From positions 1,240,001 through 1,304,000 of the forward strand of contig BQMF02000013.1 in NCBI GenBank assembly GCA_027922465.2: 64,000 nt of DNA, given 5' to 3'. The notes under the pieces were generated by a model. The model made no database searches. It saw only the letters and a program-made list of their open reading frames with translations, and was not told where the DNA came from. The translations under genes were made by a program, and so were the position numbers. Below, piece by piece: positions 11,801-24,546 of the stretch; positions within the stretch are counted from its first letter, which is position 1; every line of letters starts with the position of its first letter. This stretch comes from Turritopsis dohrnii (taxonomy: Eukaryota; Cnidaria; Hydrozoa; Anthoathecata; Oceaniidae).

Positions 11801-14800
11801 ATTGACTTGTAAGATAATTCACACCTGAAGGCCTATCCACACATCACATGACAAACTGTATCACACTGTCATTATAAAACGTCCATATGTACTTAGTTTC
11901 GAAGTTTCTTTGATTTTATACTCTATTACGTAAGGCTTACTTTACACTGTGCTTTAAATTCTTGTTCTTGTTTCTTAAGGTTTTCATTCAGTGCAACCAA
12001 TGAACGAAGTTGAGCGAGAACTCTGAAAATGAAAAAGAGATTGGTAGCAAAGTATATATGACGTGCAAAGCACAGCACACACGTTTATCGAAACAAAGTT
12101 GAAAAGAAAACTCGCCCGTCTACCTTTTTGTTTCATCAGACGACTCCATGTTAGTCAACTCCTCTGAAGCCACTTTTAGCTTTTCTTTCATTCCATCTTG
12201 CTGAAAGTCCCATCATTATCATTATTACATTGTGATTACTTTGTGATATAACTAGCTCTCTCTCTTACAAAGATAGGTTCATTACAGTAACTTGAAGTGC
12301 AGTTATTATATACTTATTTTCAAAGTATTATTTGTATTCACTAATGTAAACAAAAAAAGGGTATTTTCAAACATTTACCTTCTCCAACTCTAATTTTGAA
12401 TCTTCAAATGCTGTTTCGATACCTTTGAGCTCATTTTGTGCCTGAACAACAAGTAGAAGGAAGAAGTAAAACATGGTTGGTTAATCAATGTTAAAAACTT
12501 CTATGGATCACACAAGGAGAAAGGAGAAATGAATTACATTTTCCACTTTGTTTTTCTCAGCTTCAATGGCTTTCTCCATAATAGCGACTTGGCGTTTGTG
12601 TGTCTGCAGTCCGCCAGCCTTTCCAGCCTTTAATTCATTTGTTTCCTGTTGTAACATTTCATGACGTTGGGCATACTCTAATGCGATCTGCGATATGGTA
12701 TCGGACTGTAGGCCAACAATGGAACCAACTGTTTGAGAAGAAAGCATCTGAAACAAACAGGATTTCAGGTTTTACTGTCATTGTGTTTTGCTTTATAAAG
12801 AAAAATTACTTTGTACTAACACAAATCTAGACTACAATAATTTATGTGTCTTTAAAGGGATCCTGTGACGACAAATGATAATTTGGTACATAATAGAGCT
12901 CAAAAAGTTGATTAACAAGTCTTTTTACAGTTTTTGAAAATTTCCTCTCCTTTTGTTGATAGTTCAATTTAAAAATATCAAATTATGCAATGCATAATTA
13001 TAATGTAATAGGAGAGTGAACTGTTGATGTGTGTAACTTTTGAACTACTACTTATTCTTAGTAGTAGTAGTTTTAAACTTGTTCATACTTCTATCATTTC
13101 ACTTAGAATTCTTGATTCATTTTATGAAGTACAAAGATCCAATATTCATTTTTATATCAGTAAAAGCAATGAAAAATCTTAACTACTCACTTATTACATC
13201 ATAATTATGTGCTGCATATAAATCAAATCTAAGATCTTGAAATTGACATATCTCGAAAACAAAAAAGAATTATAAAAAATTGCAAAAAGACTTGTTAATC
13301 AGCTTTTAGAGCTCTATCATGTCCCAAAAAATAATTTTTCATCACAGGATCCCTTTAAGGAAAGCTCAAAAGAACAGCATTTCCAACATTGGCTTAAAAA
13401 TATGTTTTAAACAATTTTAAAGAGACTTAGAATTAAAGAGAAGTTCAACCTGTTTGATATCAGTCTCAGACATGCCCTTCATTAACGACTTGATTCTTTC
13501 TTCCTCAATTTCTTTCTCGTTAACTTCATCACCTTTAGCTAATGCAGTTGATACAGCCTTCTTTTGGGAGCTCACTTCTTTTTCATTCTGAGCTGTTCGA
13601 CTTGCACCATAGCGACGTCCATACTCAAGTAAAGTACTGTGGACTTGCGTTTCTTCATCAACATCATCATTTTGTGGTTTCTTGTACATACGTTTTGGAC
13701 GATAAGAATTCTAGACATGGTTATAAGCATATCAACAATGAATAACTTCAGAATGAGGTGGAGAAGACATACAAAAAATACTGGTATTGCGAAGCAATCC
13801 ACCTTTTACAGAAAACAAAACAAAACAAAACAAAATACAAACAAGAAACTCTGGTTAACACAAGCTTAAGTAAAAATTTTTTATACGGGTTACTATGTTT
13901 AAGAAAAAAACTACAATATTCAGTTGAAAGTTGTAAGATCTTTAGATATTTACAAAAAGACTTATACATTAAGTACATAAAGATTTGTGACATCAAGTAG
14001 GCTCTTTCCATTGAATTATTATAAGGTCTACAAAGTAGAATTTGAATAGATAGATATATAGGTATCGATCAACATTCCCTTCCATACTTTTAAAGTATTA
14101 AACTGGAAAGCCTATAATGTTTCCAATAATATCTCCCTACACAATTCGAAAAGATAAATTTTTTGTAACACATATCAAATGCCTAAATGAGCTAAAAACC
14201 TAGCCTTGTGGTTTACGTTATATTTGAGTTTTTATATAATGTGTCTTTCATTCAAATTGACCCCTCATCTTCTGAAATGAAGTATAAATTGTTTTATCTT
14301 TCTTCTTAGCTGAAATACTCACTGATCATAATGAAAGTTAAATTTATCAGACATCTTCTGCTCCATTATATTTTTTTTACAAAGTTGAAATGCTGGATAG
14401 TAATTTAGAGCCACTCATACATCAGAAAATCCAACAACTATGGTAACAACAGAGTAACTTTAAAGCACTCTTTCTTCTGATTGGCATTGAATTAAAATAT
14501 CAAAGTTGCATGTTTTTTTGTCTTCTCTACTGTGTCAAAGAATAAAAAAGTATATATTTTTTGACCTCGCACCCCCTTTAACTTTAGATTTTCTTACTCT
14601 GAGAAGATATGGCGAAATATGAACCAGAAAATGCCAGAAAATAAGTTATACATAAAGGATAATAAAGCAATAATCAGATCAACTCACTTTTAACGTTTTG
14701 ATTGCCTCTATGCATTGCGGTTTCTTCTTTTTAGCTTCAGCTTCTTGTGGCAAAGAAAAATTTTTGGAAAACTGAGTGATGGAATAAGCACGAATTTGAT

Positions 14801-16050
14801 CTCCTAGTTCTTCTCGAGTTTCAATGGCACGTTTCACCAGCCACTTAATGGAAATAGAAATAACTATCACTTTTTGAAATCATTGAATTTTGACTACTCC
14901 ATTAATAAAATTTACCTGGATGACAGGAAATATGTTGATGAAATCAAGACCTTGAATTTGATGCGGTTCAATGCGATGCGGGCATTTCATTTTTGGAAGA
15001 ACGGAAACAATCTTTTCTGTTAAAGCTCTGAAGACGAAGAACAATATCTAAGATCCAAGTCGAAAATAAAAGAAGTAAAAAATTGCACATTTTAGTGAAA
15101 ACTGTTTCGATGATTTTTTTTTTATGAAAGATGACACAAACAGTAAATCAAATGATGTCAAAAGAACAGTCTTGTGATGCAACTTATTTCTTCCAAGACC
15201 AGCTGCAAGATGTGAAATTGGAACGAAATTCAATATTGCATATGTTGTCTCATGCAAAAAAGAACCTTTTGTTATGTTGCAAACAGAAGATCTAAAGAAA
15301 GACTCGACATAAGAGCACTGAATTTTTGTCTCCTAGTCAAAGAGTGCTGGTTTGATGTGGTGATTTGATCCAAATCATCAATAATGCAAAAATTTTGTAA
15401 TCTAGAAATACTTCAAAAGAAACAAGGAATAAAAGAGTTTATGAGAGGATTGCATTCTTTTTCCATGAGCTTTTGAAAATGATTATATGAAACAAACAAT
15501 ATCCTGATCTCAACTATTACACAAATGGATGCAAGGCTATTTGAAAAAATCAATTGTTGTCATTGGGAAGATCTTTTATAAACAAAAAAGGGAGCACCTG
15601 AATCAGTTTGTTTATATACTTCAACAGGTTTTATTGCTTAAAATTTATTAAAAAAATGTTTTTCGAAGATCACCACATATTTGGAATATCATGTTACTTG
15701 CAGGTGTGGATCTGTGCATACAATGACAAAAGGAAGTAAAGACCAATTTTTCTTACATTTTCTGGCCTATAGTGGAGTTTTCTTGAAACAACAGATCAAC
15801 ATCCACATCAAAATCACAAGTAGACATACACCAAACCATACCACCAACAACCTACCATTACATAATCATACAACATTGAAAACATCATAGTACCAGTACA
15901 AAAAGTTTGGATATTACACAAGAAATCAGATGATACCTTATCAAATGGTGATAAACCCTTTATTCTAGCTCGAAAATAACCAGCAGCCAGTAACAGCTCA
16001 ACTGTTTCAGACAACTTCTTCCCTTGCTCTTCATCTTCCCTAGTTTCAAC
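8843..16050 (-). CDS. CCDC93: CCDC93, CCC/Commander complex subunit
   Basis: Endosomal recycling factor that works with CCDC22 and COMMD proteins. Minus-strand exons in transcript order: 16050-15937, 15851-15757, 15027-14916, 14843-14688, 13710-13450, 12747-12538, 12441-12379, 12200-12124, 12022-11941, 11764-11690, 11210-11139, 11042-10934, 10547-10465, 10144-10107, 9898-9811, 9643-9530, 8902-8843. All borders are GT/AG and all phases agree, giving about 602 residues against roughly 630 in human. Recognised blocks: REDEEQ and [20 protein letters not shown] near the N-terminus, [53 protein letters not shown], then long coiled coil with [27 protein letters not shown] and a C-terminal [15 protein letters not shown]. 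The small first coding exon upstream of 16050 was not located. Confidence 0.96.
9167..9360. mobile_element. 194-bp MITE with TAA duplication in a CCDC93 intron
   Basis: Ends AGCCTGGTTCAGACCTGG and the inverse of AGCTGGTTCAGGCCTGG, flanked by TAA at 9164-9166 and 9361-9363. The AGC-TGGTTCA end resembles the elements at 35911 and 49349, suggesting one Harbinger-like family. Confidence 0.7.
10251..10329. repeat. 20-bp tandem repeat, four units
   Basis: TCATTCTTATTATCAAAGTA repeats four times, the last unit with one change, inside a CCDC93 intron. Confidence 0.85.
12854..13356. mobile_element. 503-bp terminal-inverted-repeat element in a CCDC93 intron
   Basis: About 80-bp imperfect inverted ends starting AAAGGGATCCTGTGA. 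Both ends keep GATAATTTGG-like, AGAGCTC and AACAAGTCTTTTT blocks in mirrored order. The target duplication is ambiguous (TA or TTAA) because the junction is itself palindromic. No ORF; non-autonomous. Confidence 0.7.
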
Positions 16051-17154
16051 CTGAAGACAAGAGTTAGGAGAAATACTTCTGTACTATAATGAATTACAAA
16101 AATAGTTGTTTTTTTCCCATATCATCAAAAAGTGTGAAGAAAATAGTATTTAAACATAAAAAACCATTGAAATCCACATAGACACTTGGTAATTGCCAAG
16201 GCAAACTTTCATCATTTTTACATACATTGTAACTAACTTTATTATGAAAACATTTTAAATTCATTTAAGTAAAATTCGAAAAAAAACTAATTTCATACAC
16301 ATCTCCCTTTATTAGTTGTTGCTAAAAGATTAAAACACATGGTGTAACTTATCGTGCAAGAGAGGATTAATCTCATGAAGTGAACTCACAGTATGAATTA
16401 AAATTTTGACTTTTTTACTTCTTGTCCATTAATTTTTTTTTCTCCGTCTTTAGCACATGTGTGATGTTACATAATAGAAAAACATTTCTTTAATAGGTTA
16501 TTTGTCTGAATCTGTAGAAATCTCGACTACATCTCAATCATCCAATGTTTATATCTATAACATTGTTTATTATTATTATTACTATTATCATAAACATTTT
16601 CTTGGGTTTCATAAAAAATGATTCTTCTCCAAACATAAATGAAGAAGACAGTATTAAAGATAGGATTATATAATGAAATATAGAATTTTAAATGGGATGG
16701 GATAAATTCCAGTTGCAAGCTGCTACCAATTTGTGTAAGATAACACATGGAGAACATAAATGAATGATTGGCTGAGAAAAAGTCAGGAGTTGGTAGTTCT
16801 GGGATAGCAAAAGAGGGATTGAAGTCACCAATAGTTTGGTCTGTTGCTATTTAATAGCTTTAAAGGCATAGTTACCAAGAATCCTTTCCACCGTTTTTTT
16901 TTTATATATATATTTATTATGTAAGTGAACCGTTTTGGGATGCTGAACTCATTGAAGTCGACGGTTACAATATTTCGTGATTTGTAAGTAATCAATGTTG
17001 TAATAAGACAATTTTGATAAAACCAACAATTTTACAAGTATTTTCCTCACATTATGGTGTAGATCAATAATTTTAACTGCTTAAGCACTCTTTGTAAAAC
17101 TACATTTATTAGTTCGATCCAAGTGAATTTCAAGTGATCCAAGTTTGCATATTT

Positions 17155-17420
17155 GCCAGGAGTTTTAATAGCAATGTAGCAGTATTCAAAGTACCCTTTC
17201 TGAAGACCGGATTAGGCGTTGTTTTGAATGTTCTTTTCAACATGGCTCATCATTTGATTAAGAATGGCTTTTTCTAGAACTTTGGACAGCATAGGAAGAA
17301 CTGAAACTGGACGGAAATCCTTGGCATTTTGTTGATGTTCTTACTTTGAGTATTTTGGACACACTCCAGTCTGGGATCTTTGATAATCAATTTATCATCA
17401 TCTCCAAATTCCCTAGCAGG
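17155..17420 (-). pseudogene. Non-LTR reverse transcriptase fragment
   Basis: On the minus strand one frame reads NAKDFRPVSVLPMLSKVLEK followed by AILNQMMSHVEKN and a stop. This is the RPxSVLPxLSKxLEK block that opens the reverse-transcriptase domain of CR1/L2-like LINEs. The frame is broken on both sides, so only a fossil remains. Confidence 0.7.
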
Positions 17421-18039
17421 ATTTCATCATCACATGGTTTGTTTTCATTGTGGCATGGACATGAAGCAATACTTGTAAATATAAAGTTCATTTAAGGCAC
17501 CTATATTGAACTGGATTCTAGATGTTAGCAGAATTTGGCCGATTTTATGCCATTGAAGCAAGCAACTAAATTTTATCGCTATGCACAAGCAAAAAGATTC
17601 TGCAGTATTATTATTATAGCAACTATTTCTATCCAAATTTCAATAGTTGTGAATAAAACTATAAAGCATTAATTGTTGATCATCTTCTGAAGTATATTAT
17701 TATATGCTTTTTCCTATTTATTCCTGTTAATTTATTTATTTATTTACGTATATTTTAACAAGATAAGCCAAATCAAAAATATGAAATAATACATATTACA
17801 AATTTCTGTTGTTATATGGGTCTTGTGTTAAATATTATAAAAAATCTAAAATATAAGAAGGCATTGATAAAATAACTTAAATCTGATATGAAACAAATTC
17901 TAAATGTTTGTTTCAAATATTGAACTGCAATTCTCGAGAGTTTTTAGTCCTTGGGTTTCCATCCGTAATGGTTGGTTCTTCTGCTCGCCGACTTGCAAAT
18001 AGTAGTTGACTTACCGCCAGAGATACATATAGCATTGCT

Positions 18040-18175
18040 CTAACTTGCCCGAAGGCCAGTGTGCAGTCAGTCCATGGCTCCTAATGGGCTGATACGCTGC
18101 TTTTAAAGCGCATCGGAGTGGGGTATCGAGATATGACATAACTGGACTCGAACACGGGTCACATTGGTCGCACAC
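18040..18175 (-). repeat. Possible tRNA-derived SINE fragment
   Basis: On the minus strand GACCCGTGTTCGAGTCC at 18160-18144 matches an RNA polymerase III B box. An A box was not identified with confidence. Confidence 0.3.
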
Positions 18176-19151
18176 TAATTCTTTGTTTATTTATCAATGG
18201 TTACCCGGAAATGTTTTATTTATTCCTATTAACTTATTTATTTATTTACGTATCTTTATTAGAACTTTTATCATGTGCAGGATGTCTTAGAGCTTTTTAT
18301 GAAAGATAACTTCAAGACAACTGTTGCACAAGATCTCCTCAGACCATCAATCCCACTCTTGCTGGGTACTAATCTGTGTGGATTGACACACTTATATTGT
18401 ATAGTTGTGCTGGCATGACTGGGCTAGATTTTGAACTAGTCAATAATACAAGCAACAAGAAAAAACAGAAAACTCTGATACTTATTGACACAGACATTCC
18501 AACCCTAGAGAATCTGATATCGGGAGTTTTGCTGAGGGTGGGAATTTTGGTTTTTATCTTTGTCTAGAACACCGGAAAGCGCCATCTTGAAGAATAAATT
18601 TGAGATTTAAACTAGTCAGTGATGAGCATTGTCGCTGTGAACTATTTCATTGAACTTCCAATCAGGGAAGCCTGAAATTTATTTTCATTTTCAATTCAAA
18701 GCGGAACACTGTTTCGAATCTTTTCAAAAATTTGAAAATATTCAAAATTCTCCGAAATTTTCCTTTCAATTTGCTTTTGTATGCTTTTTTATTTTATTTT
18801 TTTATCATTTTGTGTTGGAAAACATTAAAGGAACCTAGAAAGGAGGTTAGTTTACATATGCTATCTTTTACGGTTATGCCGGCACCGACTAGCTACAACA
18901 AGCAATTTGTACAGGTGCTTGCTTGCCGCTTTGTTTACAACTATATATGGTGGAGTGATATATGTTGAACTGCGAGCTTGTCATTAAAATTAGAATTAGC
19001 ACATTTTGAAAAAATGTGGTCTTTTTATATGCTGACATCGGGAGATCATCTGGCTCATCGGGAGATTGGGATTGTCATCTTGAGATCGAGAGTCTCCCGG
19101 TCATATTGGGAGAGGGTTGGGATGTATGTTGACAAGAAAAGAAGTGTACCG

Positions 19152-20437
19152 TAAAGCGGGGTGACTTGAAACACCCAGGCTGACTTGAAATAGCGTCGAA
19201 AAACGATAATTTCTCATGAAATAATGAATGAAACTCCGAATTTCTTTCAGATTCTGTTCGGAGACTATCTAGCGCAACATTCGATAGAAAAAATTTATTA
19301 ATCAAGGAAGTTCTTCGGAAGCTGAAGATGAACAAAGCGCTGAAAATCAGTACCCCTGTAACATTAGCACGTCACGGTGATATAGCATATCGCCAAATAT
19401 AATTTTTTTTACATTTGTAAAATAGAAAGGTTAAAGGAAATAATTCCAGAGTTTTATCGAAAAATATTTAAAATTGACAGAAATATATGCCATTAAAATG
19501 TTTCGTTTTTTTTCACTCGATATACTTCGTCTCTTCGATTATTGCATAAATATTCTTATCAATTATGATGCAATCGAATCATTGATGTGTGATAAAGTTC
19601 AGCCGATGGAGTTTCAAAGGTGGTATAAGTCATTTGGTAATTATCATAAGTTCAATTAATAGAAAAGGTTGATATCTAAGAATTTAACCTCAATAAACTC
19701 GTTTTACTAAGTGCCGTAACTGAATACTAATCAGAATTCTGAACAAATCGGTGCTGTAATTATATCCTCGGTTCAAGGCTATGACCACACCATACTTATT
19801 GTAGAATTAGCGGTAGACAGGGCTGCGTGTTGTTACTAATAAAATTTCATACTTAACCATGTTACTAGGGCTCCTTCTTGCCTTTTTGATATACGGACAC
19901 TGTTTCATACTCCGTGTGTATACATGTCATATGCAATGGCGCAACAAATTCGCGTAATCCGGATGAAATGATGAAGCGCTTGTGTGGAAAAAACATAGAC
20001 GATAGATCAATTTCTAAGTGACATCTCTATTGAAATGGTAAAGGAAATATATCCCAACCTAAGAGAAGCACGAGAAAGAAAGGTGGATACTCTGAAACAG
20101 GAATTATATTATATATGTTCAATTTGCAAGTTTTAATTAAGTACAGTCGTGTAAACTAGCTATAAATTCAAATTCATCTTTCCTGCTTTCGATATTGTTT
20201 CTGAAACAATTATGTTATGACATGCTTAATGATTTTAAAGGCTTCAGATAACTTATTTTTTACAATGTTTTACCATTCTGAAATTTTGAGTTTTCAAAAT
20301 TTACTAACACTCTCCATCACTTAATTATTTTAATTTATGTTTTATACGCAATCAATCGTAGATCACACGTTTTCTGTTTTGGCACTCTATACAACAACAT
20401 TTTTGTGCAAACAGCACTGTTTCAAGTTACCCCCGCA
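19152..20437. mobile_element. Inverted-repeat element with GGGGTGACTTGAAAC ends
   Basis: The left end TAAAGCGGGGTGACTTGAAA (from 19152) is mirrored by GTTTCAAGTTACCCCC ending near 20435. A second inverted copy, GTTTCAAGTCACCCCG, sits at 27777, so the true right partner could be either. No transposase recognised; pairing is inference. Confidence 0.4.
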
Positions 20438-21823
20438 CGAGGTATATATACTTTGTGAAGCAATAACTTGAGATGCAGTTAGGACCACTCGACCAAAACT
20501 TGCGATAAAAAGCGTTTCATACTACTTTATGACAGCCACACGACGAAGTGCATTCACAACGTTTTCTACTGATTTCAGAATACAACATTGAGAAATGTAT
20601 TGTAAAATCCTGAAAGAAGTAATTATCAATCTGATTTAATTTGTAACTTAGGACTCTTTACTTTGTACATTCACGCTGATATAAATAAATTGTCCAGAAC
20701 AAATTATTTGTGTTTTTTCTATGAAGCCCGAGAATATGTGAATAGAATTCGTCGAGATACAGACGAAGTTCATCGTAAGTACAAAAGATCGGGAACACAA
20801 AAATTCTCGCGACTTTCGCGACATTTTTTCACGACTTTATGCTGGCGACTTTTAAATATTTTCACAGAAAAACATTTCACGGATTTGCAGCCATTTTTTG
20901 AAGGGTGAAGTGTGCTCTCGCGACTTTTTGTGTTATTTATTTTTGTATTCAGATTGAATAACTTCGTTTCCAGATCCCCAAAATAAGTAGGCAGTGGCGT
21001 AACCCGGGGGTTGCTTTGTGTGCGATCGCACCACCCTCGGATTTAGTTGGCCTTCTTTTTTTACCAAGCAATTTTTCAAGCGATATACTACCTACCAAAC
21101 ATTTCTGGAACACTAAGTTTAAGCTAAGGGATCATCTCCAATTACCGTTCCGTTCCGTTCTGGCCTTAATAGTTCTAATTTCGTCCTTACTAAAAAATGA
21201 TTCGTTCTATTTTTAATCAGTGGAATGAAATTTTCGTTCGAAACTTATTTCAGATTTAAGCACTTTCGTTCCAATTCACTCCACGTTCCGTTAACAATAC
21301 TTTCGTTCTCGTTCGTTCCTGTACGTTCCGTATTGTACAATTTGTCAAATTAGCAATCATTATTAATTAATTCTTGCTTCGCACATGTCGGGAGCCGACA
21401 GGGAAAAAAACGTGTTTATGTTTTTTTTTCGTGTACAAAAGTATAACTCATGTTCTGTCCAAAATCAAAAGATACAACGTTTTTAGATCTATCCTTTAGC
21501 ACCTTAGCCAAATCTCCATCTCAGAGCTTTTTCAAGTTTGTAAACGGAACATCAAAGGTGATCTTTCATGCTCACGAATGATTAACTAATTAACCGTAAA
21601 ACGTTTTTAGCCACTACCTGAAAAAGTAGTTTCATCATTGGTAAATTAAATACTTTTATCTCTGTTTCTCGCATATCGCAGAGTCAGCATTCGTAAATAA
21701 AACAAATAATAGTTTTATTATGTCTTTTACTCTATCAAAAATTTAACTATTAACAGTAAAATATACATACATTAAAGTTCGTAAAAACATACAATAAATA
21801 GAATTAAAAAATATATTAGTATT

Positions 21824-22014
21824 AATGACGTAAAATTCTATTTATTTCTATTTATAATTCTAATATTAACTAGTGAATTGTGGCTTCCTTATCATCAATG
21901 AACTTTTTGGGGGCGTTATGATAAACTATGGGGATTTCAAGCTTATTATGACTCTAGGGTAGTTACTTTTCTCTGTAGAATTATAAATAGAAATAAATAG
22001 AATTTTACGTCATT
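21824..22014. repeat. Hairpin/MITE with 38-bp arms at the 3' end of the BEN-like gene
   Basis: AATGACGTAAAATTCTATTT at 21824 and its inverse ending at 22014 form long arms around a 110-bp loop. The right arm overlaps the stop codon of the BEN-like ORF (22005-22007), so it supplies the last codons. It could be a small nested MITE or a 3'-end structure. Confidence 0.6.
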
Positions 22015-24055
22015 CTATTTTTTATTTTATTGGCAACTTTTCTGCATTTGGAATTAAAAGCTTCATTAAGGAGGCTTTTGTCGATCATAAAATCAACAGC
22101 CTCCTTATTGTACCAGCGTGCCTTTGCAACTATCGATTGCACCCGATTTGGCGATAGTTTCGTTTTCTCCTTTACGGTGCCGTTGCACATTCGTTTTCCC
22201 CCAGCCAACGACCCATTTGCCATCTCTTCCTCCGTAAATCTTTTCCCCATCTCGTCCTTGATTATTTGGCGGCATTTCGCCACTTCATGGATTATGTCTT
22301 CCTGCTGGGGTTCGGCGGCTGGAATGGATACCAGCGGTGATGTCACTGGGAGGTCGTCTCTAGTATCAGCTGGAAAGCATTGCCGTTTGGCAGATTTTGC
22401 CTGCACTAATTCCAGCAAAACGTCCATGTTTTTTTGTATACTCCACACAGCAGCCTTTACTTCGTGGATCTCCTGGCGAAGTGCTGTTATTTCCTTACTA
22501 CACGAACATGAACATGGTGCAAGTGATTTTTGGGGAGATGGAAGACACCTTTCATGCAACACTAACGGCTGAAATATCTTTTCCAGACACACGACACCAC
22601 TTTCAGCAGTGGTGGAAGTGATTGGGGTCGCCTCGTCGCCAGGAGTGGTAGTGGTGTTGACAGGAGTTGCTGCATCTGTTACACTGTCAGATTCACTGCC
22701 AAAGCTTATGTTCTTGTCGATGTCAACTTCTTTTACGAATTCGTACAAAATCTTGCAGCCATCGGAAGTTGTTATCTAAACAAGCAAAAAGAATAATAAA
22801 TAAAGGTTCAAAATCATACCGGACATGATCTAGTAACTAAGGTGGTTGATCGAACATTCTATTTGAGAATAGAATTCTATGATGGAAAATAGAATGCAGT
22901 GCACGTGAGAGTGAATATAGAAATTTACGATTTTGATGCGTGATGATGTACATGCATTTGCTGCTGGTAAGTTGATTTTTCCATTTAACTCTGTTTTCTA
23001 TGAAAGTCTGCATGTAATTGGTAATACTTACATTATTTGTTATTTACATTATTTACATACATATTTCAACCTTACATTTAACAAATCACTGGCAGACTTA
23101 ACATTTCTGATATTTATTTAATAATGAATAGACAAATTTGGTTTATCCTTTCCTTTAAAATTTGTATGATATTCCTTTGATGTTATTTCCAACCTGTTGG
23201 CTCAGTTTGTCGTGTGTCGTTGTATTCTGTTCTTTTTAAAGACTTTTTTCCACGCTTGTGAATTCATAAAAAAAATTTGCTTTAAACTTTATTTCTAAGT
23301 AAACTTGAATTAGCGTCCTAATCTGAAATGAACACTGTTTTAAAGTAACCAGTGAATATTCTTCTTCTGATCTTTTTTACTTTCAACGAATAAGAAAATG
23401 ATTTAATCCTTTTTGCGTATATTTACAATGTTAAGTCATGGATAATTTTTAGTGTGATAAAGGAAAACAAGTCGTTCTTAAGTTGCTCTTATTTGCGGTC
23501 ATTTTAAGTTTAATGTTAACATATAATTAAATCTTCTCTTATAAAAAAGAGTGAGCGATGTGATACTATAAAGACCTGCACAAACAAATCAAACATGTTT
23601 TTACATGTGTTCTTTAGGATTTAAAAACACTGTAATATTACGTAGAAATCACGTGACCAAAACATTCGATTGATTAAAAATAGAATTTTAATATTTTTTT
23701 TTGAGAGGATGTCAAATAAATTTTATTCAAATGAAGGAATACAGTTAAAATAAATTCACCTGCGCCTTAAATGGATCATTTACGTCCACAATAAATACTT
23801 TATCTTGGCCCTTGTCGTAAACTGCGTCCCCGGTCTGCAGTTGCGCTGGATGGCCACGAGTTTGAAAATCGGCCTTATCGATCACGACCGTCCTTTTCTC
23901 TATTGCCAATCTTACGACCCTTGCTGGAAGCCAGCAGTCATATGCTCTGCTGTATCCACACCAACTGACTTTATAGCTCTCGCTCTCTTTGTCGATGTCG
24001 ATGATCGTTGCTCTCAGCCATAGCTTTAACTGCGGGTCAATGGCATGGACACGAG
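22005..24055 (-). CDS. Tudor/chromo-barrel-like plus BEN-like protein encoded by the transposon
   Basis: Two exons on the minus strand, 24055-23760 and 22775-22005, join in phase across GT/AG borders (FKAQ then ITTSDG). The first reads as a compact beta-rich reader-like fold: ARVHAIDPQLKLWLRATI, YKVSWCGYSRAYDCW, then a VFIVDVNDPFKAQ end. The second has an acidic Ser/Thr-rich linker, a CSCSC cluster, a coiled coil (EITALRQEIHEVKAAVW) and a C-terminal region whose spacing suggests a BEN domain (VAKCRQIIKDEMGKRFTEEE to the end). Its role is unknown; in the transposon it may bind DNA or chromatin. The start is unresolved: a possible ATGGACGAG exon at 24164-24156 does not join in phase. Domain names are by eye only. 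Confidence 0.55.
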
Positions 24056-24546
24056 CTTTTTTTTTAATAATAATCTATAAAGAATAGTAAGAAAGATGTA
24101 AATCAAGGCTTTCTTGAGCTGTATGACACATGAAGGATGTATGTCATATGCTTACCTCGTCCATATCTTTGAAGTGACCAAGCAAGTGACAAGCGAATGT
24201 TGATAGTAATGTTGTTTTAAAAAAAACAGTTTTGGATTTTTTGACAGTCGAAGTCGATAAAAATCAAAGTTAATGTTGCTTTAAAAAAAACAGTTTTGTA
24301 AAGAAACAGGACAAGGATAGACAGCCGAAGTTGCTAAAAAGTGGATGTTGATGATCGCTCGACAGTCTGTTTTTATTTTTGATTTGTTTTGGTTTTTATA
24401 CGATTTGAGAGGAAACCATTGCATTGTGACTCAAAATTCCAAAAATAGAAAACGAGTTTGTAAATGAAAAAGTTATTAAAACTACTTTTCCCAATAATGA
24501 TAAAATTATACATAACGTCCAAAAATATCAATGTTTTGTGTTCTTT

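Larger units (their letters stand above)
16051..19150. other. Gene-poor stretch with retroelement debris
   Basis: No coding exon of a host gene recognised. It includes a LINE reverse-transcriptase remnant (about 17155-17420, minus), a tRNA-like B-box motif (18144-18160) and a 40-bp direct repeat of TTATTTATTTATTTACGTAT type near 17715 and 18220. The short CCDC93 first exon may also lie here. Confidence 0.5.

Noticed and set aside
20992..21010. CAGTGGCGTAACCCGGG as the end of a hAT element
   Set aside because: No inverted partner found before or after the 6 kb insertion.
24156..24164. Tiny ATGGACGAG start exon for the BEN-like gene
   Set aside because: Good donor follows, but the phase does not match the next exon.
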